From Ceratothoa steindachneri (Eukaryota; Arthropoda; Malacostraca; Isopoda; Cymothoidae), in assembly GCA_963969495.1 (NCBI GenBank), contig OZ018318.1, positions 171,770,354 through 171,834,353 of the forward strand: a stretch of 64,000 nucleotides of DNA, in the 5' to 3' direction. A program made the translations under genes and the position numbers. The notes below the pieces were generated by a model. That model saw nothing but the letters and a program-made list of their open reading frames with translations. It had not been told where the DNA came from and made no database searches. Of the stretch, positions 53,576-64,000 are shown one piece after another; within the stretch, counting starts at the first letter, position 1, and each line of letters opens with the position of its first letter.

Positions 53576-54384
53576 TTAAATGTAGAAATAAAAAATTACT
53601 TTTTTGGATTATTATGCGGCAATCAACACAACTACACATATCATAGGCAGAACAATACGGACAATTTTATTTCCAGCCCACTGCTGAATCTTGTGCTTTA
53701 ATTAATTAAGAAAGATTTTTGTTTCAGAATCGTCTCTTCAAGCTCTACAAATTGTATAGAAGAAATAAAGATAGCATTTATAGTTTGGGAGGAAAAAACA
53801 TCCAACAAAAAATTGCCTTTTATGTCATTTTTTCATAAAATAAAAAACACACTATAAAATAAAAACTATAGGAGGTATCTTAATAAAAATGTTACAGATT
53901 TTAGAACTTGAATAGTTGAATCATTGCTCTACGATGAAAAATGACGGAGCCGTAGCAATTCTCTATAAGTGTACTAAATTTCAACACTCTAATCTTTAAA
54001 AATAAAAAGTTATAATGAATATGGAACTTCCCTAATGCTGGAGTAAATATTGCCAGTTACCAAAAATAGGGTCTCCTGAATTTTTCCCGAAATTTCGGTA
54101 TTTTTAAGTCGCTAAGGATCTGGAAGTATTGGTCGTAGAGCAATGATTTAAAATACATTCACTCGTCTTTTCAAGTTCTACAAAAGCGTCGAGGTGTTTT
54201 ACGATATCATTTATAGTTTTTGAGAATAAACCATCAAACACAAAAAATCGGTAGTTTTGTTATTTTTTTGATAATTTTGTAATTAGTAGCCATAAAATAA
54301 TAACCCTTACGAATTTTGTAAAAAAAATACGACAAAAATTTAATTTTTAGCCTTGTGTAAATAATCCAACTTGCAGAATAAAAA
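53576..54384. other. AT-rich DNA with old direct and inverted repeats
   Basis: A block with 'ttcaag.tctacaaa' and 'atcatttatagttt' near 53,735-53,815 recurs near 54,170-54,255. 'gaatcattgctctacga' (53,920-53,936) is inverted at 54,128-54,152. No coding sequence. Probably decayed repeat of unknown type. Positions 52,981-53,179 are featureless. Confidence 0.5.
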
Positions 54385-55322
54385 CAAGGTCTACTAACCA
54401 AAAGTCGCGTGCTCTCACTTAGTCTGATTTATGACCTTACGACATCAAAAATTCTAATAATTCGAAGACTAACCTGAGGAGGACTTTGACAATTATATCA
54501 TTCGAAAGAGAATTTAAAACAACATAAGGATTTCAAATTTAGTTACAATTGGCCGAATAGCTATGATGTTATTGCCAAATAATTCCCTGGCTAACCTTGA
54601 GAGGACTTTGAAAATTATATAATTCGAAAGAGAATGTAAAGCAACATAAGGTTTTTCGAATTTCGTTAGAATCGTCCGAATATTTAAAAAAAACACAATA
54701 AAACGGGGACCGACCGACAGACATAGTGAGATATAGAGTCGCCCGTGACTAAAAATATGAGAAATCTTCGGATCCTCAGCTATTTTAAAATACCCCTTAA
54801 AATGCAGATTTTTGTTTTGTTTTTCAAAACATCTCTGTTTCGGTCGGGAAATCGTAACATTTACAAGACAAGTTCGATTCGTATTTCCATTCTCTATAAG
54901 TATGTACAATTTTCTAGCTATAGTAATAAGAAAGTTAGCAATTTTAGTCGCGGATGATTCTACATCTCAATATGCTGCTCGGTCGGTCCCTGTTTTGCTT
55001 TATTTGGGGCAATAACATTATAACTATTCGGCCGATTCTAACGAAATTTGTAAACATTATGTTGTTTTACATTCTCTTTCGAATTATATAATTATCAAAC
55101 TCCTACCAATGTTATCCCGGGAATGATTTGGCAATAACGTCATAACTATTCGGCCTATTCTTACGAAATTTAAAACCGTTATGTTGTTTTAAATTCTCTT
55201 TCGAGTGATATAATTGTCAAGGTCCTTCCAAGGTTAGTCAGGGAATTATTGAAAGTTTTGAAGGTCGTAAGGTCATCAATCAGAATAAGTAAGAGCACAC
55301 GACTTTTGGTTAACATACCTTC
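54385..55322. repeat. Foldback element: ~370-bp inverted repeats, tandem units
   Basis: The left arm (54,385-54,760) starts 'aaggtctactaaccaaaagtcg'-like. Its reverse complement appears at ~54,945-55,322 ('cgacttttggttaacatacctt'). Within each arm a ~130-bp unit, 'gacaattatat.attcgaaagagaat.taaa.caacataa...gg(c)cgaatag', occurs twice in tandem. The centre (54,760-54,945) is unique. Arms differ by scattered substitutions. No protein is encoded, so any mobility would be non-autonomous. Confidence 0.85.
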
Positions 55323-55794
55323 TTACCAAAACCATCCCCTTAAAAAAATATCCACGTTAAACGTATTCAAAATATATAAATCGTACTTCCGTTTTAAAAG
55401 ATTAAACAGCAGAAATGACTGTGCTATTGTAGTAGTTATTAAGCAACTTAAAGCAGGAATTATGTAATGAATGCACATGCAATTAACACCAGTGACAATT
55501 GGCAAGTAAAGTAAGAACTTACGAGCTACTACCCATCACTTGCGTTGTTCCAAATACGTACTAGACTTGTTCAAAACTTTTATACATTCCAATCTGCGAG
55601 CACAGTGTACTTTATTTTGCAAGAAAAACATGAGACAGGAGAGAACGCTTTACAAACAGAACTCATTCATGTTTCATTCAATTTTTAAAATGGCTATAAA
55701 TTCATTAGTTTAATAATGAGGTTTAATTTCTGGGGTGCCCCCTCCTTCTTCTTTTGATGCCCTAAACACGTGCTTACTTTGCTTAAGGGTTAAT
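55323..55794. other. Noncoding gap
   Basis: AT-rich sequence without supportable features between the foldback structure and the Penelope fragment. Confidence 0.4.
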
Positions 55795-57100
55795 CTACCA
55801 CTGGACTCAAACTGTACCGCCGCTTTGTCGATGACAAAGCAACGAGGACTCTTGTGATAGTTTCCTGCAATACAACAACCACATACATCCTAATATTAAA
55901 TTAATTGGCGAAAAGGAGCTTAATGGTTCCGTCTCATGGTTGGATATTCACATCTCCCATTCTTTAACAGGATTTGAAACCAAAGTTTTTCGCAAGCCAG
56001 CCTTCAGTGGTCAAGGCCTCAACTTCTTCAGTTTGTGTGATTTTTCGTATAAAATCAGTGCCATAAAAATACTAATATTCCGTGCATTCAACAATTGTTC
56101 ATCCTACACTGGATTTCATAAAGAACTTCAATTTAGGTGTGGATACTTTAAAAGAAACGGTATTCCTGTATCTCTTGTGGGGAGAAATACGGAATATTGT
56201 TTTTAATAACATTTGCCAACCCAAATTAATATTCTCAACTCTTTGTAAAGCTTTATATGCGTTACGTATTCTTTCAGGATATGGAATTTTTAAACCAAAT
56301 TTTTTTAAAAGAAATTCTAACTTTATCAAGGGTATTTTTTTTAATAACTAAATTTAAGATATTTTTTAGAAATAAATACCCTTTAGGTATGACAATATTT
56401 CAATTTTAAGGACAAAATCACGCTAGAGGTAAAGTGCTCGGTCATATACAAATTTACTTGCCCCAGATCTAATCTCGGGAAATATAAAATATATTTACAG
56501 TACGGTGTGCTTGCTGAAGGCAAGGTTCTGTTCCCATATAGTAATTAACAACAGGAGAGGAAAAGTTCTTTCTAAGAAATAGTTCAAGCCTGCTCGACAT
56601 CATTTTATTCCATGTAAAACAGATGTCACCTTAGAACATTTAAAAAATATATAAAAGCATCCCGATCCTGTCTCATTACGAATTTAAGAATCACTGTATA
56701 TAAAATACTTTTCCCTTTCTATATATTCAGATTCCTGTTACCATCCACTACTTTAACTATAAATTATAAACCAACCTCCTATTCTTCTCTTTCTTCTTTC
56801 CACCAGACTTCTATTCAAAACCGATCGGACAAAGTTAGTGATTTCTAGATGTGTATCTATTGTTTCCTCATATTTATATAGCCAAATTTTACTAATTAAA
56901 TTCCCCGACATAAATTTCAACGCAATAACCTGTAGGTTCTGCATTACTCCCTAAATTAGCTAGTAAAATCCTACATTAATTTCATGATTGGAATGTTTTA
57001 ATTTTAACTTTAAATGTTAATCTATTCACGAACTTGTATACTGTATTTTCAGTGGCAGAAGATGGGTGAAATTAACATCCAAAACGTTGTTGTAATTAAG
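55795..57100 (+). mobile_element. Penelope-like element, 5'-truncated (copy 2)
   Basis: Starts at RT motif C (GLKLYRRFVDD) and continues in changing frames: FLQYNNHIHPNIKLIGEKEL, WLDIHISHSLTGFETKVFRK, PAFSGQGLNFFSLCDFSYKI, SAIKILIFRAFNNCSSYTGF. Much decayed sequence follows. Near 56,620, CKTDVTLEHLKNI resembles the segment after the GIY-YIG nuclease core, which is itself missing. The 3' end (about 57,040-57,130) has a hammerhead-like motif and abuts a (TA)n array. Confidence 0.82.
57045..57090 (+). ncRNA. Degenerate hammerhead-like motif, Penelope 3' end
   Basis: A hairpin 'gggtg-aaattaa-catcc' is followed by 'aaaacgttg'. Penelope-like elements are known to carry minimal hammerhead ribozymes with the pattern CUGAUGA, stem II hairpin, GAAAC. 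Here the first box is degraded (gcagaaga) and GAAAC reads AAAAC. Probably not active. Confidence 0.4.
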
Positions 57101-57140
57101 TAATGAAATGAATTTCTCCCTCCTCTACGTCCTTTCGTTT

Positions 57141-57143
<3 letters not shown>

Positions 57144-57232
<89 letters not shown>
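57144..57232. repeat. (TA)n microsatellite at Penelope copy 2 3' end
   Basis: Pure TA array ~50 bp beyond the hammerhead-like motif. Positions 57,233-57,514 hold no recognised feature. Confidence 0.97.
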
Positions 57233-57235
<3 letters not shown>

Positions 57236-57514
57236 GAAAGAGGATAAACTGTAGCCGGCTGCAAAGCGTTATTGCTAAATGACAGAATGAGGTTACTTTG
57301 TATTGCAGTTTTTTCCAGGTGATCCCTAGGCAAGGTGTAGGACCTGTAAGCCTCCACAGCTTGGGTATAGCTTCGACTACCTTCGGCAGCAGGGAGGTGG
57401 ATGCTATTCTTGGGCAGATGAGTACTAAATGGTGCCAATAGTCAAGATGGCGTGTTGGCATGCGGAGAATTCAAATTATCAGAATCAACGGATGGCTGCA
57501 AATAGTCTAGTGAG

Positions 57515-58460
57515 ATGACACTGCGAAGCTCTTCCTCTCCAGAATTAAAACAGAAAGTTCCCGCGAAATGCCGGCAACGTTTTCGGGTTAAAAATAACTT
57601 CTGCCAAGAAACCTTAATGAACTCACAACCAGAGCAAATGGCCCTTAGTCCCATGCAGTCCTTAAATGGACCAAGGGTGCGAAGAATCTCACGGTTTAAT
57701 AGAAATAATATTGTGAATCATAAAAAGAATTTAAAAGTAGGAAATTGGAATGACGAAGTTTAAATCAGACGGGGAAAATGAAGCAATTATTTGAAGTTTT
57801 CGGGGAGTACAAGTTAGATATACAGTATGTGCTTTGACTGAAACAAAATTAACTGGTATTGATAAAATGAGACTATAAAATGGATTGATATTGCTAACAT
57901 CAGGAAGAGATGATGAAAGGCATTATCAGGGAGATGGAATTTTGTTTAGTAGTCAGGTGAGCAAGGCGTTATGTAAATGGAAAACTGTTGATGAGCGGTT
58001 AATTTTCGCAAGTTTTAAATCTGTTCATGGTAACTTCAGCGTAGTGGTAGGTAAGCGCGCTAAGTAATGATGCCGATAACAACAGAGAGAATGAATTTTA
58101 TAATAAAATACAATGTGGTTAGCAAGGTAGCGAGGCATGATACACTTTTGTGTTTAGGTGATTTTAATGCTTTTGTAGGCGATTGTAACAAAGGATTTGA
58201 AGACTGTATGAGAAAGGAAGATTGTAGAACAATGAATGAAAATGGCAACTGGTTTGCTAGTTTTTGTTTAGCAAATCAATTAGTCATCGGCGCTACACTT
58301 TAGGCACTAAAACATACACAAGCCTACATGGACGTCACCGTGTGGAAACTATCGAAATCAGATCGATCCTATTGGTATTTCCAGGAATCACATAACTTTC
58401 CTATTGGATGTTTCTGTGAAAATAGGGGCAGATGTTGGCATTAATCATCATCTGACAATA
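57515..58460 (+). pseudogene. RTE-type LINE, N-terminus and endonuclease
   Basis: An open stretch 57,515-57,763 runs into KKNLKVGNWNDEV, the start of an RTE endonuclease (usual 'KIGTWNVRTL'). Then come LLTSGRDDERHYQGDGILFS, QVSKALCKWKTVDERLIFAS, DTLLCLGDFNAFVGDCNKGF (GDFNA nuclease motif), MNENGNWFASFCLANQLVIG (usual 'NDNGERL.DFC..N.LVIGGT') and, near 58,430, GADVGINHHL-like. Frames change often. This is the RTE/BovB type whose proteins are often labelled 'craniofacial development protein 2-like' in databases. Confidence 0.82.
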
Positions 58461-58710
58461 AGGGTGTAAGTAACAAGTTTGAAATTAAAAAATTAAGTAC
58501 GGATACAAACGCAAAGAATGAGTTCAAAATGCAGTATAGAAATTGGTTTTTAGTTCTGCAAATTTTAGATGAAGACGAACCGAGGGATGTAAATACTAGA
58601 TGTAAAGAAGTGAGAAGTGCTTTTGAATAAGCTGCAAAAAATACCATCGGTGTCAGAAAGAGCATGAGAAGGAACAAGTGGATGACGGGTAAAGCGGTTT
58701 GTGTGTAGTT
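58461..58710 (+). pseudogene. RTE-type LINE linker
   Basis: FEIKKLSTDTNAKNEFKMQY and CKEVRSAFE then AAKNTIGVRKSMRRNKWM fit the region between endonuclease and RT in RTE elements. One stop interrupts it. Confidence 0.7.
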
Positions 58711-59207
58711 TGTATGTAAAGTGGTTAATAATTAGTTGATTTTTTTTAATCGTAATTAGCCTAGGAAATCTTGGGCACCATCCAAAGTAAGAAATTACTT
58801 TGGCAATCAAATGAGATTGAAAATTGAATGTATGAAATAAAGGCAGTTCTTCAGAAGGAATATTAATTCTAAGTTTTAACAAAATATATCTATTTGAGAA
58901 ATCTAATATTTCTAATATCAATATTGAGGTAATATAATATGGGGACAGCTTAAGTTATTTAGGGCCTTTTTAAATTAAAAAATTAAGAATCCTTGCAGTA
59001 CGACAATTATGGTGTTTTGAAAACAGGCAACGCCATTAATCAATGAATATAAAATGCACTTAATTGGGGACTTGAAAATTGTGATGATGTTTGTGAGTAC
59101 AATTATTAAATAGAAGAATTGACGATTGCTAATTGAAACTATACGATATGCAAATAAATTAGGGATGATATACCGATTACAATATATTGAAAATAAGGCG
59201 AAATTTA

Positions 59208-59285
<78 letters not shown>
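59208..59285. repeat. (TA)n microsatellite, ~78 bp
   Basis: TA array with one CA interruption at its left edge. Confidence 0.97.
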
Positions 59286-59287
<2 letters not shown>

Positions 59288-59492
59288 CGTGAGATGAATT
59301 AGTTCTAGGGTAAGCGAAAGTTCAATGATAATTAGTTCTGGGATGAGCGAAATGTCTATGATAATGGCTAACGTGAATTTTGAGGTCTTGTTAACGCGGG
59401 ACCACAAATCGAATGGGACAGGCCTGGATTTTCGTGCGCATGGCGAAAGTAAATGTTGCCAGTTAATACATTCCCGATATAACTATAACTAT

Positions 59493-59652
<160 letters not shown>

Positions 59653-59713
59653 TTGGGGAAATTTATATACAAACTTGTTAGGGTGAAACCACTACGCGGG
59701 TGAATGTTGAGAT

Positions 59714-60760
59714 ATGATAAAGATAAAAAAGAGAAGAGAAGCGAAATTAAAATGTAAAAGTATGGGTAGCAATACTTCAGATTCGGCATTGGCAAGGGCA
59801 GAGTACAGTAGCCTAAATTCACAAGTTAACAGATTTTCAAGGCACAATAAAAGGAAATTTGTTAATGTTTTAGCTGAAATAACTGAGATACAGATGAATA
59901 AGCATGATGGAAAAAGTACAAGACCTGCTTATTTGAACATCAAGGATTTTGCTGTACAGAAGAAAAATAATAGAGATACCTATTAAAAGTAGAGAAGGTG
60001 AAGTACTTAAGAAAGACTCTGATATTAAGGACAGGTGGAAAGAGCATTTTAAAGCTGTATTAAATAGACCAATGTCACCTGATGAAGATCAAATTTTACC
60101 AGCAGAGCATGAATTAAATATAGGTACCGGAGATCTGAGTGATCGTGTAAATTGGAGAGGTATTACATTTTCGCCTATTATTTTGAACATTTTTAGCAGG
60201 ATTCTTTTGAATAGAATGGAGTCAGGGGGCGATAAGATCCTGAGAGATTAGCAGGCAGGATTTAGGAAACATCGTGGATACAATGACCAAATCTTTATTG
60301 TAAGACACCTATGGATTTTTAAAAAGCTTTTGACAGCGTAAAACCTGCCGGTCAATTTAAAATAATGAGACAATATGGAATACCCCAGAAGTTTGTTGAC
60401 ATAGTCAGAAGTGTGCATGAAGATACCTTCTGCCAAGTATTGGTTGATGGGAGTTTGAGTGAAAGATTTGAAGATAAATCTCGGGTAATTCAGGATGGAA
60501 TTCTTTCTCCATTCCTGTTTATTTTGATCATTGACTTTGTAATGAAGAAGGTCATAAGAGAAACTAATATTGGAATATTTTGGAAGAAAGGTAAGAAGTT
60601 GGCTGATTTGTATTACGCAGATTATTTTTGTTTTAATTGTAGAGAGCTGTGGTGATTTGCGAAAGGTAATAGATTGTTTAGATAGAAACAGGGCCCTTGA
60701 GAGGAGAAAATGTGCTGGTACGAGATCTTTTTTTTCCCCCCTTATAAATTATAAATCATA
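59714..60760 (+). pseudogene. RTE-type LINE, reverse transcriptase half
   Basis: Reads LNIKDFAVQKKNNRDTY, then DIKDRWKEHFKAVLNRPMSP, a deletion joining GTGDLSD to VNWRGITFSPIILNIFSRIL, QAGFRKHRGYNDQIFIVRHL, a mostly lost motif A (KKLLTA), MRQYGIPQKFVDIVRSVHED, ILSPFLFILIIDFVMKKVIR and motif C LYYADYFCF (YADD changed to YADY). Ends near 60,760. Internally deleted and inactive. Positions 60,761-61,340 are AT-rich without features. Confidence 0.83.
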
Positions 60761-61357
60761 AATGATTAAGATCTTCATCAGCTTTTTAATACTATAACTA
60801 AAAAATGATATGCTTTATTTATTATAGTTTTACATTATAACCATTTACCAATGTTATTAGTTAGTTTCAAAATGTCTCAGGCTGATCTCAAAGATTACAC
60901 ATAACACAGTTGCTTTGTGAATTTCACAACTATATATCAAATTTAACATTAATAGTATAGCAATTCTCACGAGCAAAACAAATTTAATAATTCTATAACC
61001 CTAATATCAGTAATAGAAGGACAAAAATTTAGAAAAAAAATCCTGTATTTTTACTTCTTGGCTTATAATGAACATAAAAATGTACAAGCATTTTATACAT
61101 CATAATGGAAAAAAAATTAAATCAAATTTGCCATTTGGAATTTTTAGTAAGCCTACTTATATAGTAACCAATAGATAAATGTACATCTTAATCACAATTC
61201 ACACTTAATGCATGTCCATATCATTAATTATTTAAAAATATACCTAAATCAGTCATCACCTGAATGTCCACTGTTTCATGAAGGCTACAGTCTACAGAAA
61301 ATATATAAATGATAGTAAACTTAGTAAAAAGACTAATTTTATTAAAACAGGGTTGCC

Positions 61358-62623
61358 TTGCGTGCCTTTTTCTTGGCAAAACTACGAATTACAGTGTCGC
61401 CCAAATTCCTTCGGCTCAGCCTCTCAAGCAGGAACCTTTTAGGGCATCATGCAGTTTCTGTGATTGAATCAAGTGTTCATGTAAAAATCCTTCATCATAG
61501 CAATTATTTGAAGTGGAAACCTAACCGAATTTTTATGAATAGTCTTTGGATTAAAGGTTCAAACCCCAATAAAAATATTCTGAATTTATCATCCCATGTA
61601 CTGACTGATGATGAAAAATTTGCGTTAGGATACGGTTTAAGCTTTTCAATTAAGCCATGCGATGATTTCTCACTAGACCATTTAGTATCCATAGCCAAAT
61701 CCTCACATGAGCAAATAAGTGGTGAATTTCTTAGTGGTTGTATGCTTAGTGCCCTAAATTCTGAAAAATCTGACCAAATTGGTTTTCCCAAAAGATTTCA
61801 GATTGCGTTAAATAAACTTAAATTTAATAACAACATTGTTATAACCAAATCCGACAAAACGAATCAGTTAGTCATTTTGGACAAACATAGTTATAATGAT
61901 AAACTTAACGAACTTCTTAACGATGTGAACACATATGAAAAGCTACAAAGTGATCCGCTCAATAACAAAACAAGCAATTTCAACAACAAATTGAAGAGAA
62001 TATTGAAAAGCGCAGATTTAATCAAACAATTCAGGAGTACGAACTCTTCACTTCCCTATATGTATGGGCTCCCAAAGACCCACAAAGCGGGATGTCCCTT
62101 ACGCCCAATCATTTCCAATATTAATTCTCCCACTTATAAGCTCTCCAAATGGCTCGCCTAGCATTTATCTCCAGCAGTAGGAAGAATCTCATCTGCACAC
62201 ATTATGAACTCTCAAGATTTCGTTGACCACCTCAACCACTTGCAATTACCGGATGGAAAACTTTTGAGCTTTGATGTAAACTCTTTGTTTACCAAAGTTC
62301 CGGTTGACCAAACCATGGGCCTTCTGCGGGAAATCATGCCTAGACTTAATTTGGATCTTCCCATTTCTACGAGTAAATTTATCGATTTAGTTGAATTATG
62401 TCTCTCTGACAATGTGTTTCGAGTAAATAATGAGTTTTATAGACAAATATTTGGCCTTAGCATGGGAAATAGTTTATCTCCGATATTGGCATGTCTCTTC
62501 ATGGAATATTTTGAGACTGAACTCCTTCCCACAATTTCTCCCCCTAACTTTATATGGTTAAGGTACATTGACGATGTATTTTCTGTATGGCCTAATGGTC
62601 ATGATTTTGATAACTTTTTTTAA
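61358..62623 (+). pseudogene. Penelope-like reverse transcriptase
   Basis: The open frame 61,358-62,161 gives NILNLSSHVLTDDEKFALGY, VITKSDKTNQLVILDKHSYN, SSLPYMYGLPKTHKAGCPLR and PIISNINSPTYKLSKWLA, then TAG. The same frame goes on in 62,204-62,623 with motif A KLLSFDVNSLFTKVP, motif B FGLSMGNSLSPILACLFMEY (usually 'MGSPLGP...A..FM') and motif C WLRYIDDVFSVW with intact YIDD. Penelope RTs are telomerase-related. One stop and a frameshift at ~62,620 separate it from the rest. Confidence 0.9.
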
Positions 62624-63407
62624 TAATTTGAATAATTTGCATGTCTCCATCAAATTTAAATATGAATGGGAATATTATAATAGATTAACATTTTTAGATG
62701 TCCTCATTAATAAAGATCACCATGAATTAAAACTTGACGTTTAGAGGAAACCAACCCACTCGAATGCCTATATACATTATTTTTCGTTTCACGATAATAC
62801 TGTTAAAAAATCGGTAATTTCTAACCTTTTCCCTAGAGCATATAAAATATGTCATCCTTCCTATTTAGATGAGGAAATTTTCCTTATCAGGAACATTTTT
62901 TCTAATTTGTATTACCCCGATTGGTTCATATCGTCTGCCCATTTTGCAGCTAGGAAAACATTCTATGGTAATAAGCCTTCCCGCACTAATGACTTCAACA
63001 AATGTATAACATTGCCATTTAATAATAAATTAAATAGTTTAAAGGACATATTTGGAAAAGCGGGTATCAATCTAGCCTTTAAATATAATAATTCCCTAAA
63101 CCAATTGATGATTGCCAGGAAACCCAAAGAACATCATAACATAGGAGTATATGCAATACTATGCAACGATTGCCATAAAGTTTATATAGGGGAAACGGGG
63201 AGAAATCTAGACAAGAGATTGTACGAACACAAAAGAGATATTAGAGTGGGCAGCCAAAGCAGGGGAATATTTTGCCATGTTAGAGACTTGAATCATTCGA
63301 TTGATTTCAATGGAAGTAAAATGGTATTTAAATCGGCTAACTATGTTAAGAGAAGAATCGTAGAATCGAGCTTGATATCGTCAGTTCCTAAATTTAAATC
63401 TATCTGA
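62624..63407 (+). pseudogene. Penelope thumb region and GIY-YIG endonuclease
   Basis: After the frameshift: VSIKFKYEWEYYNRLTFLDV, a TAG near 62,742, and RKPTHSNAYIHYFSFH. The open frame 62,907-63,407 then reads MIARKPKEHHNIGVYAILCN, CHKVYIGETGRNLDKRLYEH and KRDIRVGSQSRGIFCHVRDL. GVY...YIGETGRNLDKRLYEH is the GIY-YIG signature with its catalytic Arg; this domain cuts target DNA. The 166-codon frame has no internal stop. Confidence 0.9.
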
Positions 63408-63602
63408 GGGTCAATTTTCTTTTAATCCTGTAATACGAAAGCAAAAAAAAAAATAGTAAAATGTCATCCCTTCAATATGTTTAGGCCTAACAACCCCCCT
63501 GATTAGCAACAAGAAAGGGATTAGGGGAAAAAAGAGTGGATCTTTCACGACCTGACCCCGTGTTATGTATGTAAGCACGTTTCTAATATTTTCTATCCAG
63601 TG

Positions 63603-63645
63603 TCAGTTGAAAAAGGGTGTGATATACACCGAAACTGTTCTGAAT
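63603..63645 (+). ncRNA. Hammerhead-like motif, Penelope copy 1 3' end
   Basis: A hairpin 'ggtgt-gatat-acacc' is directly followed by the conserved GAAAC (63,631-63,635). The preceding box should read CUGAUGA but is AGTTGAAAA, so the ribozyme looks degraded. Positions 63,408-63,602 show no other feature. Confidence 0.45.
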
Positions 63646-63676
63646 TAAATTGCCTTTGGAAAATGCGGTTTATTTC

Positions 63677-63679
<3 letters not shown>

Positions 63680-63758
<79 letters not shown>
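63680..63758. repeat. (TA)n array between two Penelope 3' ends
   Basis: Pure TA array. Penelope copy 1 (sense) ends on its left and an antisense Penelope-type 3' end begins on its right. Confidence 0.97.
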
Positions 63759-63764
<6 letters not shown>

Positions 63765-64000
63765 AAGACTCGACGTATAGGTGAAAATGGATGGGGAGAA
63801 AGAAAAGTCCAGACACTACACAGAGCTCTTTATTGACGTTTCGCCTCTTGGCTTCCTCAAAATGGAACTGACAAGAGAAATGGAAGATCACCGCTCAACC
63901 ATTCGTAGAGTTAGTCTGGGTCGCGGTCAATTGCTCTCCCCCGGCCGTTTCCCCCTCGTCTCGACCCTTTCGCCTCTTCATTAATGAGCCTTGCCGCACC
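63759..64000 (-). mobile_element. Antisense Penelope-type 3' end (copy 3), cut by window
   Basis: The minus strand at 63,862-63,826 reads 'ttgaggaagccaagaggcga' continuing 'aacgtcaataaagag'. The arrangement CUGAUGA-like box (TTGAGGA), short stem II (GCC-aaga-GGC) and intact GAAAC followed by an AATAAA is usual at Penelope 3' ends. No protein of this copy is in the window. Confidence 0.5.

Larger units (their letters stand above)
61340..63670 (+). mobile_element. Penelope-like element with GIY-YIG nuclease (copy 1)
   Basis: Contains an N-terminal region, a Penelope-type RT and a C-terminal GIY-YIG endonuclease, followed by ~260 bp of 3' sequence with a hammerhead-like motif and then a (TA)n array. 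Only a few stops and one frameshift interrupt ~2 kb, so it is the best-preserved large coding element in the window. The 5' boundary and any terminal repeats are not defined. Confidence 0.9.

Overview
The window is eukaryotic nuclear DNA built almost entirely from transposable elements. I see no intact host gene, rRNA gene, operon or CRISPR array. Coding blocks are retrotransposon or transposase remnants with stops and frameshifts, separated by AT-rich DNA and by twelve long (TA)n arrays. The mixture (Penelope-like, RTE, L2-type, CR1-type and ORF1/CCHC-bearing LINEs, Ty3/gypsy-type LTR elements, mariner, hAT) fits an invertebrate, most likely an arthropod. A decapod crustacean is my guess from the style of the repeats, not a demonstrated assignment.

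Layout. 1-1.2 kb: end of a gypsy-type Pol and possibly its LTR. 2.2-3.1 kb: an internally deleted mariner inserted in a (TA)n array. 3.9-5.8 kb: RNase H/integrase end of an LTR element and a candidate 3' LTR. 6.1-6.6 kb: 3' end of a CR1-type LINE. 6.7-14.1 kb: a hAT/ZMYM1-like transposase pseudogene apparently split by an antisense L2-type LINE, which is itself split by a second CR1-type LINE with a 5-bp target duplication. 14.3-15.1 kb: another LINE 3' end. 15.1-19.8 kb: a degenerate antisense LTR element (gag-PR-RT-RH-IN) with an internal tandem duplication.

21.2-45.3 kb: two copies and one fragment of an ORF1/ORF2 LINE. The first copy is followed by a tRNA-like sequence between long inverted repeats. 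The second copy is split by an LTR element (26,791-34,766, target duplication GAGAT) whose LTRs carry a hairpin-rich minisatellite. A related antisense element (37,897-44,522, target duplication CATAA) lies at that LINE's 3' end. Its domain order is gag-protease-integrase-RT-RNase H, the copia-like order known from Gmr1-type Ty3/gypsy elements.

45.4-64 kb: a third CR1-type LINE 3' end, a second tRNA-like copy, a Penelope fragment, a second hAT/ZMYM1-like pseudogene apparently interrupted by a cc8K15.2-like pseudogene, a ~940-bp foldback structure, a truncated Penelope-like element, an RTE-type LINE, and a nearly full Penelope-like element with RT and GIY-YIG nuclease. Three Penelope-type 3' ends, each with a hammerhead-like core motif, abut (TA)n arrays.

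Nothing here forms a pathway. The window reads as successive nested insertions, and its value lies in element architecture: domain order, LTR minisatellite, foldback, tRNA-like unit, in-frame nesting and (TA)n placement.
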